From: Chloroflexota bacterium
GTDB lineage: Bacteria > Chloroflexota > Anaerolineae > UBA4142
Assembly: GCA_023381515.1 (NCBI GenBank)
Contig: JAMCQI010000100.1
Location: forward strand, 62,001-126,000
Direction of reading: 5' to 3'
Length of the DNA: 64,000 nucleotides
In this document: positions 17,626 through 26,869 of the stretch, one piece after another
How the letters are laid out: every line of letters starts with the position of its first letter
Numbering within the stretch: position 1 is the first letter of the stretch
The notes under the pieces: generated by a model
What the model saw: the letters and a program-made list of their open reading frames with translations, nothing else
Told to the model about the DNA's origin: nothing
Databases searched by the model: none
Position numbers and translations under genes: made by a program

Positions 17626-18375
17626 TCAATGCTTGGTCAAAATTGCCACGCGTTGAGTTTTCACGACATAGAGCGCGATCGAGCCGGCCACTGCGACGTT
17701 CAGCGATTCAATTCGGCCCCACATCGGTAGGCGGACAAGCAAGTCACACTTGCTCTCCACCAGGCGGCCCAGGCCGGCGCCTTCACTGCCAAGAACGAGC
17801 ATGAGGGGCATGGTCAAGTCGGCCTGAAAGAGATCGCCGGCTTGAGGGACGTTCTCGACGCCGACGACCCAGATGTTCTCCCGCTTGACTTGTTCAATCG
17901 TCCGCGCGAGATTAGTGACGCGAGCGATCTTGAGGTGCTCGACGGCGCCGGCGGACGCTTTTGCCACCGCGGGTGTGACACCGGCTGCCCGGCGCTCGGC
18001 GAAGATGACCCCCTGAACGCCAACCGCCTCGGCCGTGCGAAGCAGAGTGCCCAGGTTCTGCGGGTCCTGGACGGAGTCGAGCATCAAAAGAAAAGCCGGC
18101 TCGCCGCGGGCGGGCGCGACGGCCAGCAACTCTTCCAGGTCGGCATATTCGAACTCGCGCACCCGCGCCAGGATGCCTTGATGGTGCTGTGCGAGGCGGT
18201 CTAGATCCGCACGGGGAAGCTCACGGACGGGGACTCCCGCCTGGCTGGCAAACGTCATCACCTGATCGAGGGCGCCTCGGGTGTGTACTCCACGGGCGAT
18301 AAGGATTTCCTCAACTTGGCGCCGCGCGCGCAACGCTTCGAGGACCGCGTGGCGTCCATATAGGTAATCGCTCAC
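17626..18375 (-). CDS. rlmB: 23S rRNA 2'-O-methyltransferase of the SpoU/TrmH (RlmB) family
   Basis: A 249-residue protein. An N-terminal substrate-binding domain (GRHAVLEALRA) precedes the SPOUT knot domain, which has all three SpoU motifs: NLGTLLRTA, LVLGSEGAGL and SLNVAVAGSIALY. It methylates a ribose in rRNA using SAM. The GTG start overlaps the cysS stop by 4 bases. Pairing with cysS is common in many phyla. The exact rRNA position is not provable from sequence; RlmB is the best guess, with TrmH-type tRNA methylase as the alternative. Confidence 0.88.
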   Translation of the reverse strand: MSDYLYGRHAVLEALRARRQVEEILIARGVHTRGALDQVMTFASQAGVPVRELPRADLDRLAQHHQGILARVREFEYADLEELLAVAPARGEPAFLLMLDSVQDPQNLGTLLRTAEAVGVQGVIFAERRAAGVTPAVAKASAGAVEHLKIARVTNLARTIEQVKRENIWVVGVENVPQAGDLFQADLTMPLMLVLGSEGAGLGRLVESKCDLLVRLPMWGRIESLNVAVAGSIALYVVKTQRVAILTKH

Positions 18376-19784
18376 CTCGGTTCCGCTTTCCAGGTCGTAC
18401 CTTGAGGCGTGTCCTCGAGCGTAATACCCAGCCTGCCGAGCTCCTGCCGAATCTTGTCGGCGAGGGCAAACTGCTTGGCGGCACGGAGGTCTTGGCGGAT
18501 AGAGACAAGCAAATCGACGAAGGGAGCCGCGGCAATCTCTTTCGTTTCAGGCTCGGCCAAAGTCAAGCCCAGGACGTTGGCGAGTTCACGCAGAGTAGCC
18601 TGGGCGGGGGCAAGCGTTTGTGCATCGGCCCCTTCGCCGCGGGCACGGTTAATCTCACGCGCAAGATCGTAGAGCGCAGCAATGGCCTGCGGTGTTCCGA
18701 AATCATCGTCCATGGCTGCGACAAACGCGCTCCGCGCCTCGTTCGCCGCTTGCACGAGCGGGCCGCTCGGGGCGCCGCCGACCGGGACCGCGTTTTGAAT
18801 TGCCGCTCGAAGGCGTTCCAGGCCGCGAGCCGCGGCGTTCACATCCTCATCGGTCCAGACAAGCGGGGTGCGATAGTGAGTCGAAAGCAGGTACAAGCGG
18901 ATGGCATCCGGCTCATGAGCGGCGAGGGCGTCGCGGATCCAGAGCGTGTTGCCAACGTGGCGGTGCATTTCCTCGCCCGGTGGCGTGGTTTCGAGCCTCA
19001 GTAACGCGTTGTGCATCCAGTACCGGGCAAAGGGCTTTTTCCCCGTGAACGATTCCGACTGGGCTATTTCGTTTTCGTGGTGTGGGAAAATGACGTCCTG
19101 GCCGCCGCCGTGCAGATCAATCTGCTCGCCGTTCTCCACCAGATTCATCGCCGAGCACTCGATATGCCAGCCCGGCCGCCCTAGCCCCCAAGGGCTGGGC
19201 CAATTGGGCTCCCCCGGCTTGGACGCCTTCCACAAGGCGAAATCCATCGGATCCTCTTTGCGCGGATCCACTTCGATCCGTGCACCCGCTTCCATCTCGT
19301 CGAGGGAACGATGCGAAAGCTTGCCATAGTCGGGATCCTTACGGACACGAAAGTAGACATCCCCTTCTACGCCATAAGCATAGCCTTTGGCGATCAGCCT
19401 CTGCGTCATCTCAATAATGGTCGGGATGACGCCGGTCGCCCGGGGGTAAGCGTCTGCGCGCTGGATGTTGAGCGCATCCATCTCTTCGAGAAAGCGCTGG
19501 ATGTATTTCTCCGCGAGCGCCTGGATCGTCGTGTGCTCTTTCTCCGCGGTGGCCATGATGCGGTCCTCGATATCTGTGAAATTCTGGACATGGTGGACGG
19601 CATAGCCGCGGAATTTGAGATAGCGTTTGACGGTATCGAAGAGAATATAGGAAAAGGCATGGCCGACGTGAGAGGGACCATAAAGATTCGGGCCGCAGAC
19701 GTACATCGTCACGCGGCCCGGAGTGATCGGAACAAACTCCTCTTTTTGACGCGTGAGTGTGCTGTAGATTTTCATCGTGGTCAT
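18372..19784 (-). CDS. cysS: Cysteinyl-tRNA synthetase with degenerate KMSKS loop
   Basis: A 470-residue class I synthetase charging tRNA-Cys. The zinc site (CGPNLYG, ECSAMN, HHENE) and the HIGH-like motif SHVGHA are present, as are the tRNA-binding helical bundle and C-terminal domain. The KMSKS loop, normally EKMSKSLGN, reads EEMHRHVGN here. Both lysines are replaced although flanking residues (WMHN, WIRDAL, LLSTHYRTPL) are well conserved. The start overlaps the PIN/TRAM stop by 4 bases. Either the enzyme tolerates this loop or a second cysS exists elsewhere. The length is normal for the family. Confidence 0.9.
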   Translation of the reverse strand: MTTMKIYSTLTRQKEEFVPITPGRVTMYVCGPNLYGPSHVGHAFSYILFDTVKRYLKFRGYAVHHVQNFTDIEDRIMATAEKEHTTIQALAEKYIQRFLEEMDALNIQRADAYPRATGVIPTIIEMTQRLIAKGYAYGVEGDVYFRVRKDPDYGKLSHRSLDEMEAGARIEVDPRKEDPMDFALWKASKPGEPNWPSPWGLGRPGWHIECSAMNLVENGEQIDLHGGGQDVIFPHHENEIAQSESFTGKKPFARYWMHNALLRLETTPPGEEMHRHVGNTLWIRDALAAHEPDAIRLYLLSTHYRTPLVWTDEDVNAAARGLERLRAAIQNAVPVGGAPSGPLVQAANEARSAFVAAMDDDFGTPQAIAALYDLAREINRARGEGADAQTLAPAQATLRELANVLGLTLAEPETKEIAAAPFVDLLVSIRQDLRAAKQFALADKIRQELGRLGITLEDTPQGTTWKAEPR

Positions 19785-20830
19785 TGCTTTTTCTCTTCGG
19801 CGGGCGCAGCAAAGATCATGCGCCCCTGATTCGTCTGGAGCATCCTGGTCACCGTGACATCCAGATTGCTGTTGAGATACTTTTTGCCGTTTTCGACGAC
19901 GACCATCGTCCCGTCGTCGAGATAGGCGATTCCCTGACCCAGTTCCTTGCCTTCCTGGACGACGCGGACCTTCATCGTCTCGCCGGGGAGGACGACGGCC
20001 CGCACGGCGTTCGCGAGCTCGTTCACGTTCAGCACGCGCACGCCCTGCAGCTCCGCGACCCGGTTCAGGTTATAGTCGTTTGTGATGATGGGACAGTGCA
20101 GATTCCTGGCCAGCCGGACAAGTTTGTCGTCCACCTCGTGGACGTCCTCGACATCCAGGTCGGTGATGCGAATGGGCACAATAGACTCTTTTTGGAGCTT
20201 GTTGAGCATGTCCAGGCCGCGCCGGCCCCGGTTGCGCCGCAGGGCATCCGGCGAATCGGCGATGTGCTGAAGCTCGGCGAGAACGAAGCGGGGAATAGTC
20301 ATCGTGCCGTCAATAAATCCGGTGCGCGAAACGTCGGCAATCCGACCATCGATAATGACACTTGTGTCGAGGAGGACGGACTTGTCATTCGAGGCACGGG
20401 CAAAGCCGTCGCGCCCGAGTCGCCCACCCAAGATGGCGAAAAAATCGCGCTCCCGCATGATCATCACCCAGGCACCCAGATAACCAAAGATGACAAGTGA
20501 CATAAAGGGAAAGACGGAGCGCCAAGGTTCAGGGAGCAGGGAGAGCGGAAACGCAGAGAGGGCGGCAATAATCAAGCCGACGATCAGGCCGACGGTGGCA
20601 GCCAGCAACTGCTGAGCAGGGACCTGGCGAATCGTGCGGCGCGCCCAAACATAGGGGCGGATCGTGACCCATGGGGTGATAAGGAGACCGAGAGCCCCCC
20701 CCGCGAGCGCGAGGATGATGACAAAGCGGATTTGGTTTTCCGCGCCGCTCCCCAGGGTGTCCCCGATCTTCCATCCCACGAGTGCAAAAACGAACATGCC
20801 AATGAGGCGGAGGAGAAACTCGATGCTCAC
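19781..20830 (-). CDS. PIN/TRAM domain membrane protein (YacL-like)
   Basis: 349 residues from the GTG at 20830, which is preceded by a strong AGGAGGAGG Shine-Dalgarno. Four membrane helices lie in residues ~1-130, followed by a PIN ribonuclease domain with acidic residues (LLDTSVIIDGRI, ELQHIAD, ITNDYNLNR). A C-terminal TRAM RNA-binding domain begins at VLPGETMKVRV. The family is widespread in Gram-positive-like bacteria and is thought to act on RNA at the membrane; its substrate is unclear. It is the first gene of the block with cysS and rlmB, and lies behind a long leader carrying an intrinsic terminator. Confidence 0.88.
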   Translation of the reverse strand: MSIEFLLRLIGMFVFALVGWKIGDTLGSGAENQIRFVIILALAGGALGLLITPWVTIRPYVWARRTIRQVPAQQLLAATVGLIVGLIIAALSAFPLSLLPEPWRSVFPFMSLVIFGYLGAWVMIMRERDFFAILGGRLGRDGFARASNDKSVLLDTSVIIDGRIADVSRTGFIDGTMTIPRFVLAELQHIADSPDALRRNRGRRGLDMLNKLQKESIVPIRITDLDVEDVHEVDDKLVRLARNLHCPIITNDYNLNRVAELQGVRVLNVNELANAVRAVVLPGETMKVRVVQEGKELGQGIAYLDDGTMVVVENGKKYLNSNLDVTVTRMLQTNQGRMIFAAPAEEKKQ

Positions 20831-20857
20831 CGATGCCTCCTCCTGGCATCCCACCGC

Positions 20858-20889
20858 AAAAAATGAGTGTACCGCCGGCGGGTACACTC
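20858..20889 (-). terminator. Intrinsic terminator inside the leader of the PIN/TRAM-cysS block
   Basis: On the minus strand a 9-base-pair stem (GAGTGTACC / GGTACACTC) with loop CGCCGGC is followed directly by ATTTTTTGC. It lies 28 bases before the GTG start of the PIN/TRAM gene and downstream of a good promoter, so it either attenuates the operon or ends a ~200-base small RNA. Confidence 0.7.
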
Positions 20890-21057
20890 GAAGGGAAGGA
20901 AACAAGAAATAATAGCTGCCTGCTATGCGACCCATGTCGCCATGAACAAAACCGTAAGTGTCTCTCCGGCGGATGACGTGGCTTCTATGCGGTTAGGCTT
21001 CCAGGAACTGACGAGCGATTGATAAGAATGATAAAAATAAGAGGTCAAATTAAGACG
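20890..21057 (-). ncRNA. Possible small RNA or attenuator leader (unclassified)
   Basis: The region between the promoter at 21063-21091 and the terminator at 20858-20889 holds no credible gene. Transcription would give an RNA of about 200 bases. ACTCG near its 5' end can pair with the CGAGT that opens the terminator stem, so an antiterminator is conceivable. I could not match it to a T-box, SAM, 6S or tmRNA pattern by eye. Confidence 0.4.
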
Positions 21058-21062
21058 AGTTC

Positions 21063-21091
21063 ATCTTAGCACAGGAAATATCAAAAGTCAA
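21063..21091 (-). promoter_or_regulatory. Sigma-70 type promoter for the PIN/TRAM-cysS leader
   Basis: On the minus strand TTGACT, a 17-base spacer, then TAAGAT. The predicted start is near 21056, giving a 5' leader of about 226 bases before the GTG at 20830. Confidence 0.65.
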
Positions 21092-21337
21092 TCAACGACC
21101 AAAGTGCAATCGCCATAAAGCAAAATTGCAGACTTGTGCCGCCGTCACCACATTCGCCGGCTGGCGTTTCTTGCCCTGCGAGAGGATTTTCGACCGGACA
21201 GCGGCCTTGGCGTGCTGGTCGAATTCGAGCTTGGGTGTGGGCCTGGACTGACGTTTCTCGGCATGGAGGACGTGCTATCAGCCACTATTGCGCTGAGTTA
21301 CAAACACGCTCGCACGAGCGGCCCGCCAATCACTTTG
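21092..21337. other. Intergenic stretch without a recognised gene
   Basis: Between the leader promoter and the radA stop I see no open frame with family resemblance. A hairpin CGCTCG-CA-CGAGCG at 21307-21320, followed on the minus strand by TGTTTGT, could be a weak radA terminator. Confidence 0.4.
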
Positions 21338-22723
21338 CTAGCGTTTGATGAGCGCCAGTTCCATCGCCTCGGCGAGCGTACGTGCCCCCACCAAAGTGAT
21401 CCCTTCGGGGGTCTCCTTCATCCGCACAAGGGTGTGCGGGACAAGGGCACGCTTAAAGCCCAAGCGCGCCGCTTCCCCCAACCGGCGCGCGGCCTGGCTG
21501 ACCGTCCGGAGTTCGCCGCTCAGACCAACCTCGCCAACCACCACAAGATCCTCTGCAACGGGGCGGTCCTGAAAAGAAGAGGCAATCGCCAAGGCCACTG
21601 TCAAATCCGCGGCGGGCTCTGTTATTTTCAATCCCCCAACAACATTCACAAAGACATCCTGATTGTACAATTTGAGGCCCACGCGCTGGGTGAGAACGGC
21701 GGTGAGCAGAAGGAGGCGCCCCATATCCACACCGTTCGTATTCCTGCGTGGGAGGGCAAAGGTGGTCGAGCTGGTCAAGCCCTGGATTTCGACCAGGAGC
21801 GGACGCGTTCCTTCCATCGTCACCGCAATCGCGCTGCCGGCAGCCTGGGGCGAACGCTCGGCCAAAAAGGCGCGCGACGGGTTATCGACTTCGATCATGC
21901 CCTCTTGAGTCATTTCAAAGACGCCTACCTCACTTGTCGCCCCAAAGCGGTTCTTGACGGAGCGCAGCAGGCGATAGGAATGAAACCGTTCGCCCTCGAG
22001 ATACAAGACGGTATCCACGATATGTTCGAGCACGCGGGGCCCGGCGATCGCTCCCGCCTTGGTCACGTGGCCGACGATGAAAATCGGAATATTGCTCGAT
22101 TTCGCAATCTGCATCAGGCGCGCGGCCGACTCGCGCACCTGGGAAACGCTCCCCGCCGCACTGTTCAACTCTTGAATATAGACGGTCTGAATGGAATCGA
22201 CGATCACGAGCTTTGGCTTCAGGCTCTCGATATGGCCGATGATCTGGTCGAGGTCGGTTTCGGTGAGGAGATAAAGAGAATTCGGCTGGAGGCCGAGACG
22301 CATCGCCCGCATCTTTGTCTGCTGAACGGACTCTTCTCCCGAAACATACAGCACGGTGCCGCTGGATTGGGCAAGATTCGCAGCCATCTGGAGGAGCAAG
22401 GTGCTCTTGCCGATCCCCGGCTCACCGCCGATGAGGACAAGGGAACCGGGGACAATGCCGCCGCCCAGGACGCGTGCCAGTTCAGGCATGGGCACTTCGA
22501 CCCGCTTAAAGCCCTCGGTGACGACGTCCGTAATCTTTTGCGGCTCGCTCCGGGGGGCCAGAGAGGCGAGCGAAGACGCGGCCGATGTGAACCTCGCCTC
22601 GGCGGTTTCGACCATGCTCCCCCACTCGCCGCAATCCGGACAGCGGCCGTATGACTTGGCCGAAGCGAACCCACACTGTTGACAAACCCATTTCGCGTGT
22701 GACTTGGGCATCCCTCTACTCAT
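21338..22723 (-). CDS. radA: DNA repair protein RadA/Sms
   Basis: 461 residues. The N-terminal C4 zinc finger is C14-x2-C17 and C28-x2-C31. The RecA-like core has Walker A GGEPGIGKST at about residue 98 and the RadA-specific KNRFG motif at about 257. The C-terminal third is the Lon-protease-like domain. It processes recombination intermediates and helps branch migration. The start could be ATG at 22723 or 22711 (MPKSHAKWVC); neither has an ideal ribosome site. A -10 box and a LexA-like palindrome lie just upstream, so DNA-damage control is likely. Confidence 0.93.
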   Translation of the reverse strand: MSRGMPKSHAKWVCQQCGFASAKSYGRCPDCGEWGSMVETAEARFTSAASSLASLAPRSEPQKITDVVTEGFKRVEVPMPELARVLGGGIVPGSLVLIGGEPGIGKSTLLLQMAANLAQSSGTVLYVSGEESVQQTKMRAMRLGLQPNSLYLLTETDLDQIIGHIESLKPKLVIVDSIQTVYIQELNSAAGSVSQVRESAARLMQIAKSSNIPIFIVGHVTKAGAIAGPRVLEHIVDTVLYLEGERFHSYRLLRSVKNRFGATSEVGVFEMTQEGMIEVDNPSRAFLAERSPQAAGSAIAVTMEGTRPLLVEIQGLTSSTTFALPRRNTNGVDMGRLLLLTAVLTQRVGLKLYNQDVFVNVVGGLKITEPAADLTVALAIASSFQDRPVAEDLVVVGEVGLSGELRTVSQAARRLGEAARLGFKRALVPHTLVRMKETPEGITLVGARTLAEAMELALIKR

Positions 22724-22730
22724 TCATTAC

Positions 22731-22755
22731 CGAACTTTTGTTCGTTCTCATTATA
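22731..22755 (-). promoter_or_regulatory. radA promoter -10 box with LexA/SOS-like operator
   Basis: On the minus strand TATAAT (22755-22750) is followed after five bases by CGAAC-AAAA-GTTCG (22744-22731), a perfect 5-bp inverted repeat with a 4-base centre. It matches the GAAC-N4-GTTC core of Gram-positive-type LexA boxes. It covers the expected transcription start, a normal repressor position. Confidence 0.6.
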
Positions 22756-24016
22756 CCACATTCTTCCGGCTTGCCATCGGCTTGGGCTCCTCCTCGGGCG
22801 GCTTCGTCGAACGGAAATTGAAATAGAGGGCGACGTCGTAGACGATCTTTAGCCCACCGGAGAGAAAAAAGGGCAAGCTCAGCAGCGAGGCGCCTAAAAG
22901 CGCGCCCGTGAGGATTGGGGAAATGGCTGCGCCAATCGAGCGGGCAATCGTCGTGATGCCGGAAGCGGCGGACCGCTCGTCGGGGCTGACGACTGCCATC
23001 GTGTAGGACTGGCGCGTCGGCACATCCATCTGCGAAATACTAAAGCGGGCGAGGAGCATGGCAATCGCGAGGGGCAGATTCGGCATCAGAGGCACGAGGA
23101 TCAGCAGGACATTGGAGGGAATGTGGGTCCAGACCATCGTATTGATCAATCCGATCCGGGCGGCGACGCGCGCAGCCGCGAGGGCGGAGATCCCGGCGAA
23201 AATGTTCGCACCAAAAAAGATCGCACCGAGAACGGCGGGGTCGACCCCAAAGCGAACAAAGAACCAATAGGCGAGGAGGGACTGGACAATAAACCCGCCG
23301 GCAAATGCGTCGAGTGCAAACAGGGCGCTGAGCTTGACGACCACGTGCCCCGAGCGGTGAAGGCCAAAGATTCTGTTGGGAGCAGAGGCAGGGGCAACTT
23401 GCGCGATTATTTCGACGGACGGCGACAAGCGGCTGAAGAGGAAGGCAAGAACCAGGCCCAGCGCGGCGTAGGCGACGACGATGACGCGATAGCTCGACAG
23501 GGGAGTCATGCCGCCGCCCTGGAGGGTTTGGGCCAGGCCGCCGCCGCCGAGCGCGCCGAGGGCGGTCGCAAACGAACCCACGAGAGAATACCATGCGAAC
23601 ACGCGGGTGCGTTGCTCATTAGGAACGATCTGGGAGAGAGCAGCTTGCTCAATAGAAAGAAAGGGGCCGATTTCATTTCCGCTGGGGCTGATGACGCCAA
23701 TCACAGCGGCGATGACGAGGAGGACGATATTACTTGTCAAAGCAAAGATGATGCCGGCAAAGAGCATCAGCCCGGCGCCGAGAATGAGCATGCGGCGCCT
23801 CCCGATGCGGTCGGCCGTCGTCGTGATCGCGAGCGAGATGCCGGCATCGCCGAGGAGTGTGAAAGTGACAATGGTGCCGATCTCCACTTCAGACAACCCG
23901 ACCTGCGCGAGGTAGAGTGCGAGCACGACGGAAAGAAAACCGTAGGCAAAGAGGCGGACGAGGCGCGTGCTAAAGAGCAGGCGGCCGTCGTGGTCCAAAA
24001 GGCTGAAAAGGTTCAT
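22751..24016 (-). CDS. Major facilitator superfamily transporter
   Basis: 421 residues from the ATG at 24016. Twelve hydrophobic helices are expected. The MFS loop 2-3 motif appears as ADRIGRRRML, with a second related segment in the other half. A promoter (TTGATT-16-TAAAAT) overlaps the in-frame upstream extension, which argues for the shorter start. The N-terminal MNLFSLLDHDGRLLFSTRLVRLFAYGF resembles bacterial drug- or metabolite-efflux MFS proteins. The substrate is not predictable. It is encoded just upstream of radA, whose promoter lies in its last codons. Confidence 0.85.
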   Translation of the reverse strand: MNLFSLLDHDGRLLFSTRLVRLFAYGFLSVVLALYLAQVGLSEVEIGTIVTFTLLGDAGISLAITTTADRIGRRRMLILGAGLMLFAGIIFALTSNIVLLVIAAVIGVISPSGNEIGPFLSIEQAALSQIVPNEQRTRVFAWYSLVGSFATALGALGGGGLAQTLQGGGMTPLSSYRVIVVAYAALGLVLAFLFSRLSPSVEIIAQVAPASAPNRIFGLHRSGHVVVKLSALFALDAFAGGFIVQSLLAYWFFVRFGVDPAVLGAIFFGANIFAGISALAAARVAARIGLINTMVWTHIPSNVLLILVPLMPNLPLAIAMLLARFSISQMDVPTRQSYTMAVVSPDERSAASGITTIARSIGAAISPILTGALLGASLLSLPFFLSGGLKIVYDVALYFNFRSTKPPEEEPKPMASRKNVV

Positions 24017-24057
24017 GGATAGGCCGGTGAAGGATGAAGTGCCAGCAAATTGGGCCA

Positions 24058-24085
24058 ATTTTAGCACAATCAGAGTGGAAATCAA
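24058..24085 (-). promoter_or_regulatory. Promoter of the MFS transporter gene
   Basis: On the minus strand TTGATT (24085-24080), a 16-base spacer, then TAAAAT (24063-24058), about 40 bases upstream of the ATG at 24016. Confidence 0.55.
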
Positions 24086-24090
24086 ACTGC

Positions 24091-24127
24091 AACAGAAACC
24101 CCCGCTTCCCTCGAGGGAAGCGGGGGT
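24091..24127 (-). terminator. Intrinsic terminator of clpC
   Basis: A perfect 30-base palindrome (ACCCCCGCTTCCCTC and its complement, 24098-24127) is followed on the minus strand by TTTCTGTT. It lies 52 bases after the clpC stop and before the MFS promoter. Confidence 0.8.
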
Positions 24128-24179
24128 CCGATCGTCGACCCCGCGCCTTGCGGGGTGGTAATAGAGTCCAGGTGCTTTT

Positions 24180-26690
24180 CTATGCCGGAGTCAGAACGGT
24201 TTCGGGTTCGGGCACTCCCCCGTCGCCCTTGTCGCCGTCGCTCGGAGCCTCTTTCACCTGGAGCTTGACTTCGCCTTCAATCAAGTCGGCGATTAGCTTG
24301 CTCCCCGGTTTGAATTCGCCGGAGAGAACGCCTTCGGACAGCGGGTCCTCGAGCACGCGCTGGATGACGCGCTTGAGCGGGCGAGCGCCGAGGTTGCGGT
24401 CGTAACCCTCTGCCGCCAACTTGTCCCTCGCGGCCTCGCTCACTTCGAGGGTGAGCTTGTGCTCGTCCAGGCGCGGTTTCAAGTAGCTAACCTGGATGTC
24501 CACGATGTCCTTGATATCTTCTTTCGAGAGCGCGCGGAACACGACGATATTGTCAAGGCGGTTGAGGAACTCGGGGCGGAAGAGTCGTTTGAGCTCGTCC
24601 ATGAGCTTGCTCCGCATGGTGTTGTAGGCTTCCTCTTCCGTCTTGGCTTCGGGGCGCTTGCCGCCAAAGCCGAGGACGGAATCGCGCTGGATCAAATCGG
24701 CGCCGATGTTGGAGGTCATGATGAGAATCGTGTTGCGGAAATCCACCTTGCGCCCTTTGGCGTCCGTGAGATGTCCGTCCTCCAGAATCTGCAAGAGCAT
24801 GTTGAAGGCGTCGGGGTGTGCCTTTTCGATTTCGTCCAGCAAAACCACCGAGTAGGGTCGCCGGCGAATCGTTTCGGTGAGCTGCCCTCCTTCTTCGTAG
24901 CCGATATAACCAGGAGGCGCGCCGACGAGGCGCGAGACGTTGTGCCGCTCCATGAACTCGGACATGTCCAACTGCAGGAGCGCCTTTTCACTACCGAACA
25001 TGAATTCGGCGAGCGCCTTGGCGAGCTCGCTCTTGCCCACACCGGTCGGGCCGAGGAAGATGAACGAACCGATGGGCCGCTTGGGGTCCTTGAGACCGGC
25101 GCGAGCGCGGCGGACTGCTTTCGCTACGCTTGTGAGAGCTTCCTCCTGGCCGACGATGCGCCCGTGGATGACCTCTTCCATCTTGAGCAGGCGTTCGCTC
25201 TCCTCACCGGCGATGCGCGTGACCGGCACACCGGTCCACATCGAGACCACTTCGGCGATATCCTCCCCGGTAACTTCCGGAGACAGAGTTCCCGAAGTTT
25301 CGTACCACCGGAGTTTGATTTCCTCCAGTCGCTCGCGCATGTCGGTTTCGCGATGCAGCAAGTCGGCGGCCAAGTCAAATTGCTCTTGCTCGACCGCGGC
25401 TTGTTTTTCTTGCTGGATTTCCTTCAATTCCGCATCGGCCGCTTCGAGTTCGGGTGATTTCGGAGTCTTGTACATGCGAACGCGGCTCGAAGCCTCGTCG
25501 ATGAGATCAATGGCCTTGTCGGGTAGATAGCGGTCGGTCACGTAACGGGCGGCCAAGTTTGCCGCCGCTGTCAGCGCTTCGTCGCTGATATGAAGCGAGT
25601 GGTGTGCCTCGTATCGCTCCTTGATGCCCTTCAAGATCTGGATGGTCTCTTCGACCGAAGGCTCCTCCACCTTGACGGGCTGGAAGCGGCGTTCGAGCGC
25701 CGCATCGCTCTCGATATACTTGCGGTATTCCTCCATCGTGGTCGCGCCGACCACTTGGAGTTCTCCGCGCGAAAGAGCGGGTTTCAAAATATTCGCGGCA
25801 TCCACCGCGCTGCCCGCCGCCCCGGCGCCGACGACCATGTGGAGTTCGTCGATGAAGAGAATCGCCTTGCTCCCCTTGAGCTCGTCGATCACGCGCTTCA
25901 TGCGCTCTTCGAACTGACCTCGATAAATGGTCCCCGCGACCAGAGACCCGACATCCAACTGAATCACGCGCTTGTTGAGGAGAGGCCCGGGCACGTTGCT
26001 CTGGATGATGTGCTGAGCCAGGCCTTCGACAATCGCGGTCTTGCCTACACCCGGCTCTCCGACGAGCGCGGGATTGTTTTTGGTCCGCCGGGAGAGGATC
26101 TGGATGACCCGTTCGATTTCCTTCTTGCGCCCGACCACGGGGTCGAGTTTGCCCTCTTCGGCAAGCGCCGTGAGGTCGGTCGCAATCTGATCGAGCAGCG
26201 GGGTCTTGCTCTCGCCGCGCTTTCGCTCGGTCATTTGCGTCGGCGTCGATTCCATGACGGCGCGCGCGAGATGCGCCCGCACGCGATCGGGATTGACATT
26301 CAAACTCTTGAGAACATTAACGGCGATCCCGTCTCCTTCCCGAACCAAACCCAACAACAAATGTTCCGTACCAATATAATGATGACCCATGCGCCGCGCT
26401 TCGTCCACGGCGAGTTCGATCACGCGTTTGGTGCGCGGGGTGAGGCTCAACCGTGTTCCCGGTGCCGCCTGCCCACGTCCGACGATGTCTTCGACCACTT
26501 GGCGCACGCGGGTTTGCTCCACGCCGAGATCGCGCAGTACCTTGGCGGCGAGTCCTTCCTCCTCACGAATCAGCCCAAGCAAAAGGTGCTCAGTCCCGAT
26601 ATAGTTATGATTCAAGCGAGTCGCCTCTTCTTGCGCGTACGTAAGCACGCGCCGCGCGCGCTTGGTAAACTTGTCTAACTTGTCTGACAT
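24180..26690 (-). CDS. clpC: ClpC-type AAA+ unfoldase, ATP-binding subunit of the Clp protease
   Basis: 836 residues from the ATG at 26690, with GAGGTG seven bases upstream. Two Clp_N repeats ([13 protein letters not shown] and [13 protein letters not shown]) come first. The first AAA+ domain has Walker [18 protein letters not shown]/coiled-coil middle region ([15 protein letters not shown]) follows, as in ClpC. The second AAA+ domain has [14 protein letters not shown]. The ClpP-docking LGF loop appears in DSVLGFGGK. It unfolds substrates for ClpP using ATP; adaptor use is typical of ClpC. No CIRCE or CtsR-like operator was seen upstream. It appears to be a single gene with its own terminator. 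Confidence 0.95.
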   Translation of the reverse strand: MSDKLDKFTKRARRVLTYAQEEATRLNHNYIGTEHLLLGLIREEEGLAAKVLRDLGVEQTRVRQVVEDIVGRGQAAPGTRLSLTPRTKRVIELAVDEARRMGHHYIGTEHLLLGLVREGDGIAVNVLKSLNVNPDRVRAHLARAVMESTPTQMTERKRGESKTPLLDQIATDLTALAEEGKLDPVVGRKKEIERVIQILSRRTKNNPALVGEPGVGKTAIVEGLAQHIIQSNVPGPLLNKRVIQLDVGSLVAGTIYRGQFEERMKRVIDELKGSKAILFIDELHMVVGAGAAGSAVDAANILKPALSRGELQVVGATTMEEYRKYIESDAALERRFQPVKVEEPSVEETIQILKGIKERYEAHHSLHISDEALTAAANLAARYVTDRYLPDKAIDLIDEASSRVRMYKTPKSPELEAADAELKEIQQEKQAAVEQEQFDLAADLLHRETDMRERLEEIKLRWYETSGTLSPEVTGEDIAEVVSMWTGVPVTRIAGEESERLLKMEEVIHGRIVGQEEALTSVAKAVRRARAGLKDPKRPIGSFIFLGPTGVGKSELAKALAEFMFGSEKALLQLDMSEFMERHNVSRLVGAPPGYIGYEEGGQLTETIRRRPYSVVLLDEIEKAHPDAFNMLLQILEDGHLTDAKGRKVDFRNTILIMTSNIGADLIQRDSVLGFGGKRPEAKTEEEAYNTMRSKLMDELKRLFRPEFLNRLDNIVVFRALSKEDIKDIVDIQVSYLKPRLDEHKLTLEVSEAARDKLAAEGYDRNLGARPLKRVIQRVLEDPLSEGVLSGEFKPGSKLIADLIEGEVKLQVKEAPSDGDKGDGGVPEPETVLTPA

Positions 26691-26788
26691 CACGATTCAC
26701 CTCTTTTTTGCAAGCCGTAAGGATCGTCGCGCGAGAGCGCGGCATGCACCACTCTCAGCGAGTAACCGCCGCCGTGAAACTGGAGCGC

Positions 26789-26850
26789 AAGGAGCGGCGG
26801 CGAGCTCCTTGGCGAGGTAAGAAAAGCGTCCCGCTACGTGCATGGGACGC
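26789..26850 (-). terminator. Terminator of the S1-domain gene plus adjacent hairpin
   Basis: Minus strand: stem GCGTCCC / GGGACGC (26850-26826, 11-base loop) followed by TTTTCTT, a clear intrinsic terminator 20 bases after the S1-gene stop. A second hairpin, AAGGAGC / GCTCCTT (26789-26810), follows at the start of the clpC leader; its role is unknown. Confidence 0.75.
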
Positions 26851-26869
26851 CAATGTCTTGATGATGATG

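Noticed and set aside
20942..21022. 26-codon plus-strand frame starting MNKTVSVSP in the cysS leader
   Set aside because: No ribosome site or promoter on that strand and no similarity; more likely chance within the leader region.
20858..21091. T-box riboswitch for cysS
   Set aside because: No T-box core sequence or antiterminator with the usual GGTGG-type bulge could be found; only the terminator and leader length fit.
26694..26790. CIRCE or CtsR operator upstream of clpC
   Set aside because: No TTAGCACTC-N9-GAGTGCTAA or tandem GGTCAAA heptad is present; only an unrelated GC hairpin is seen.
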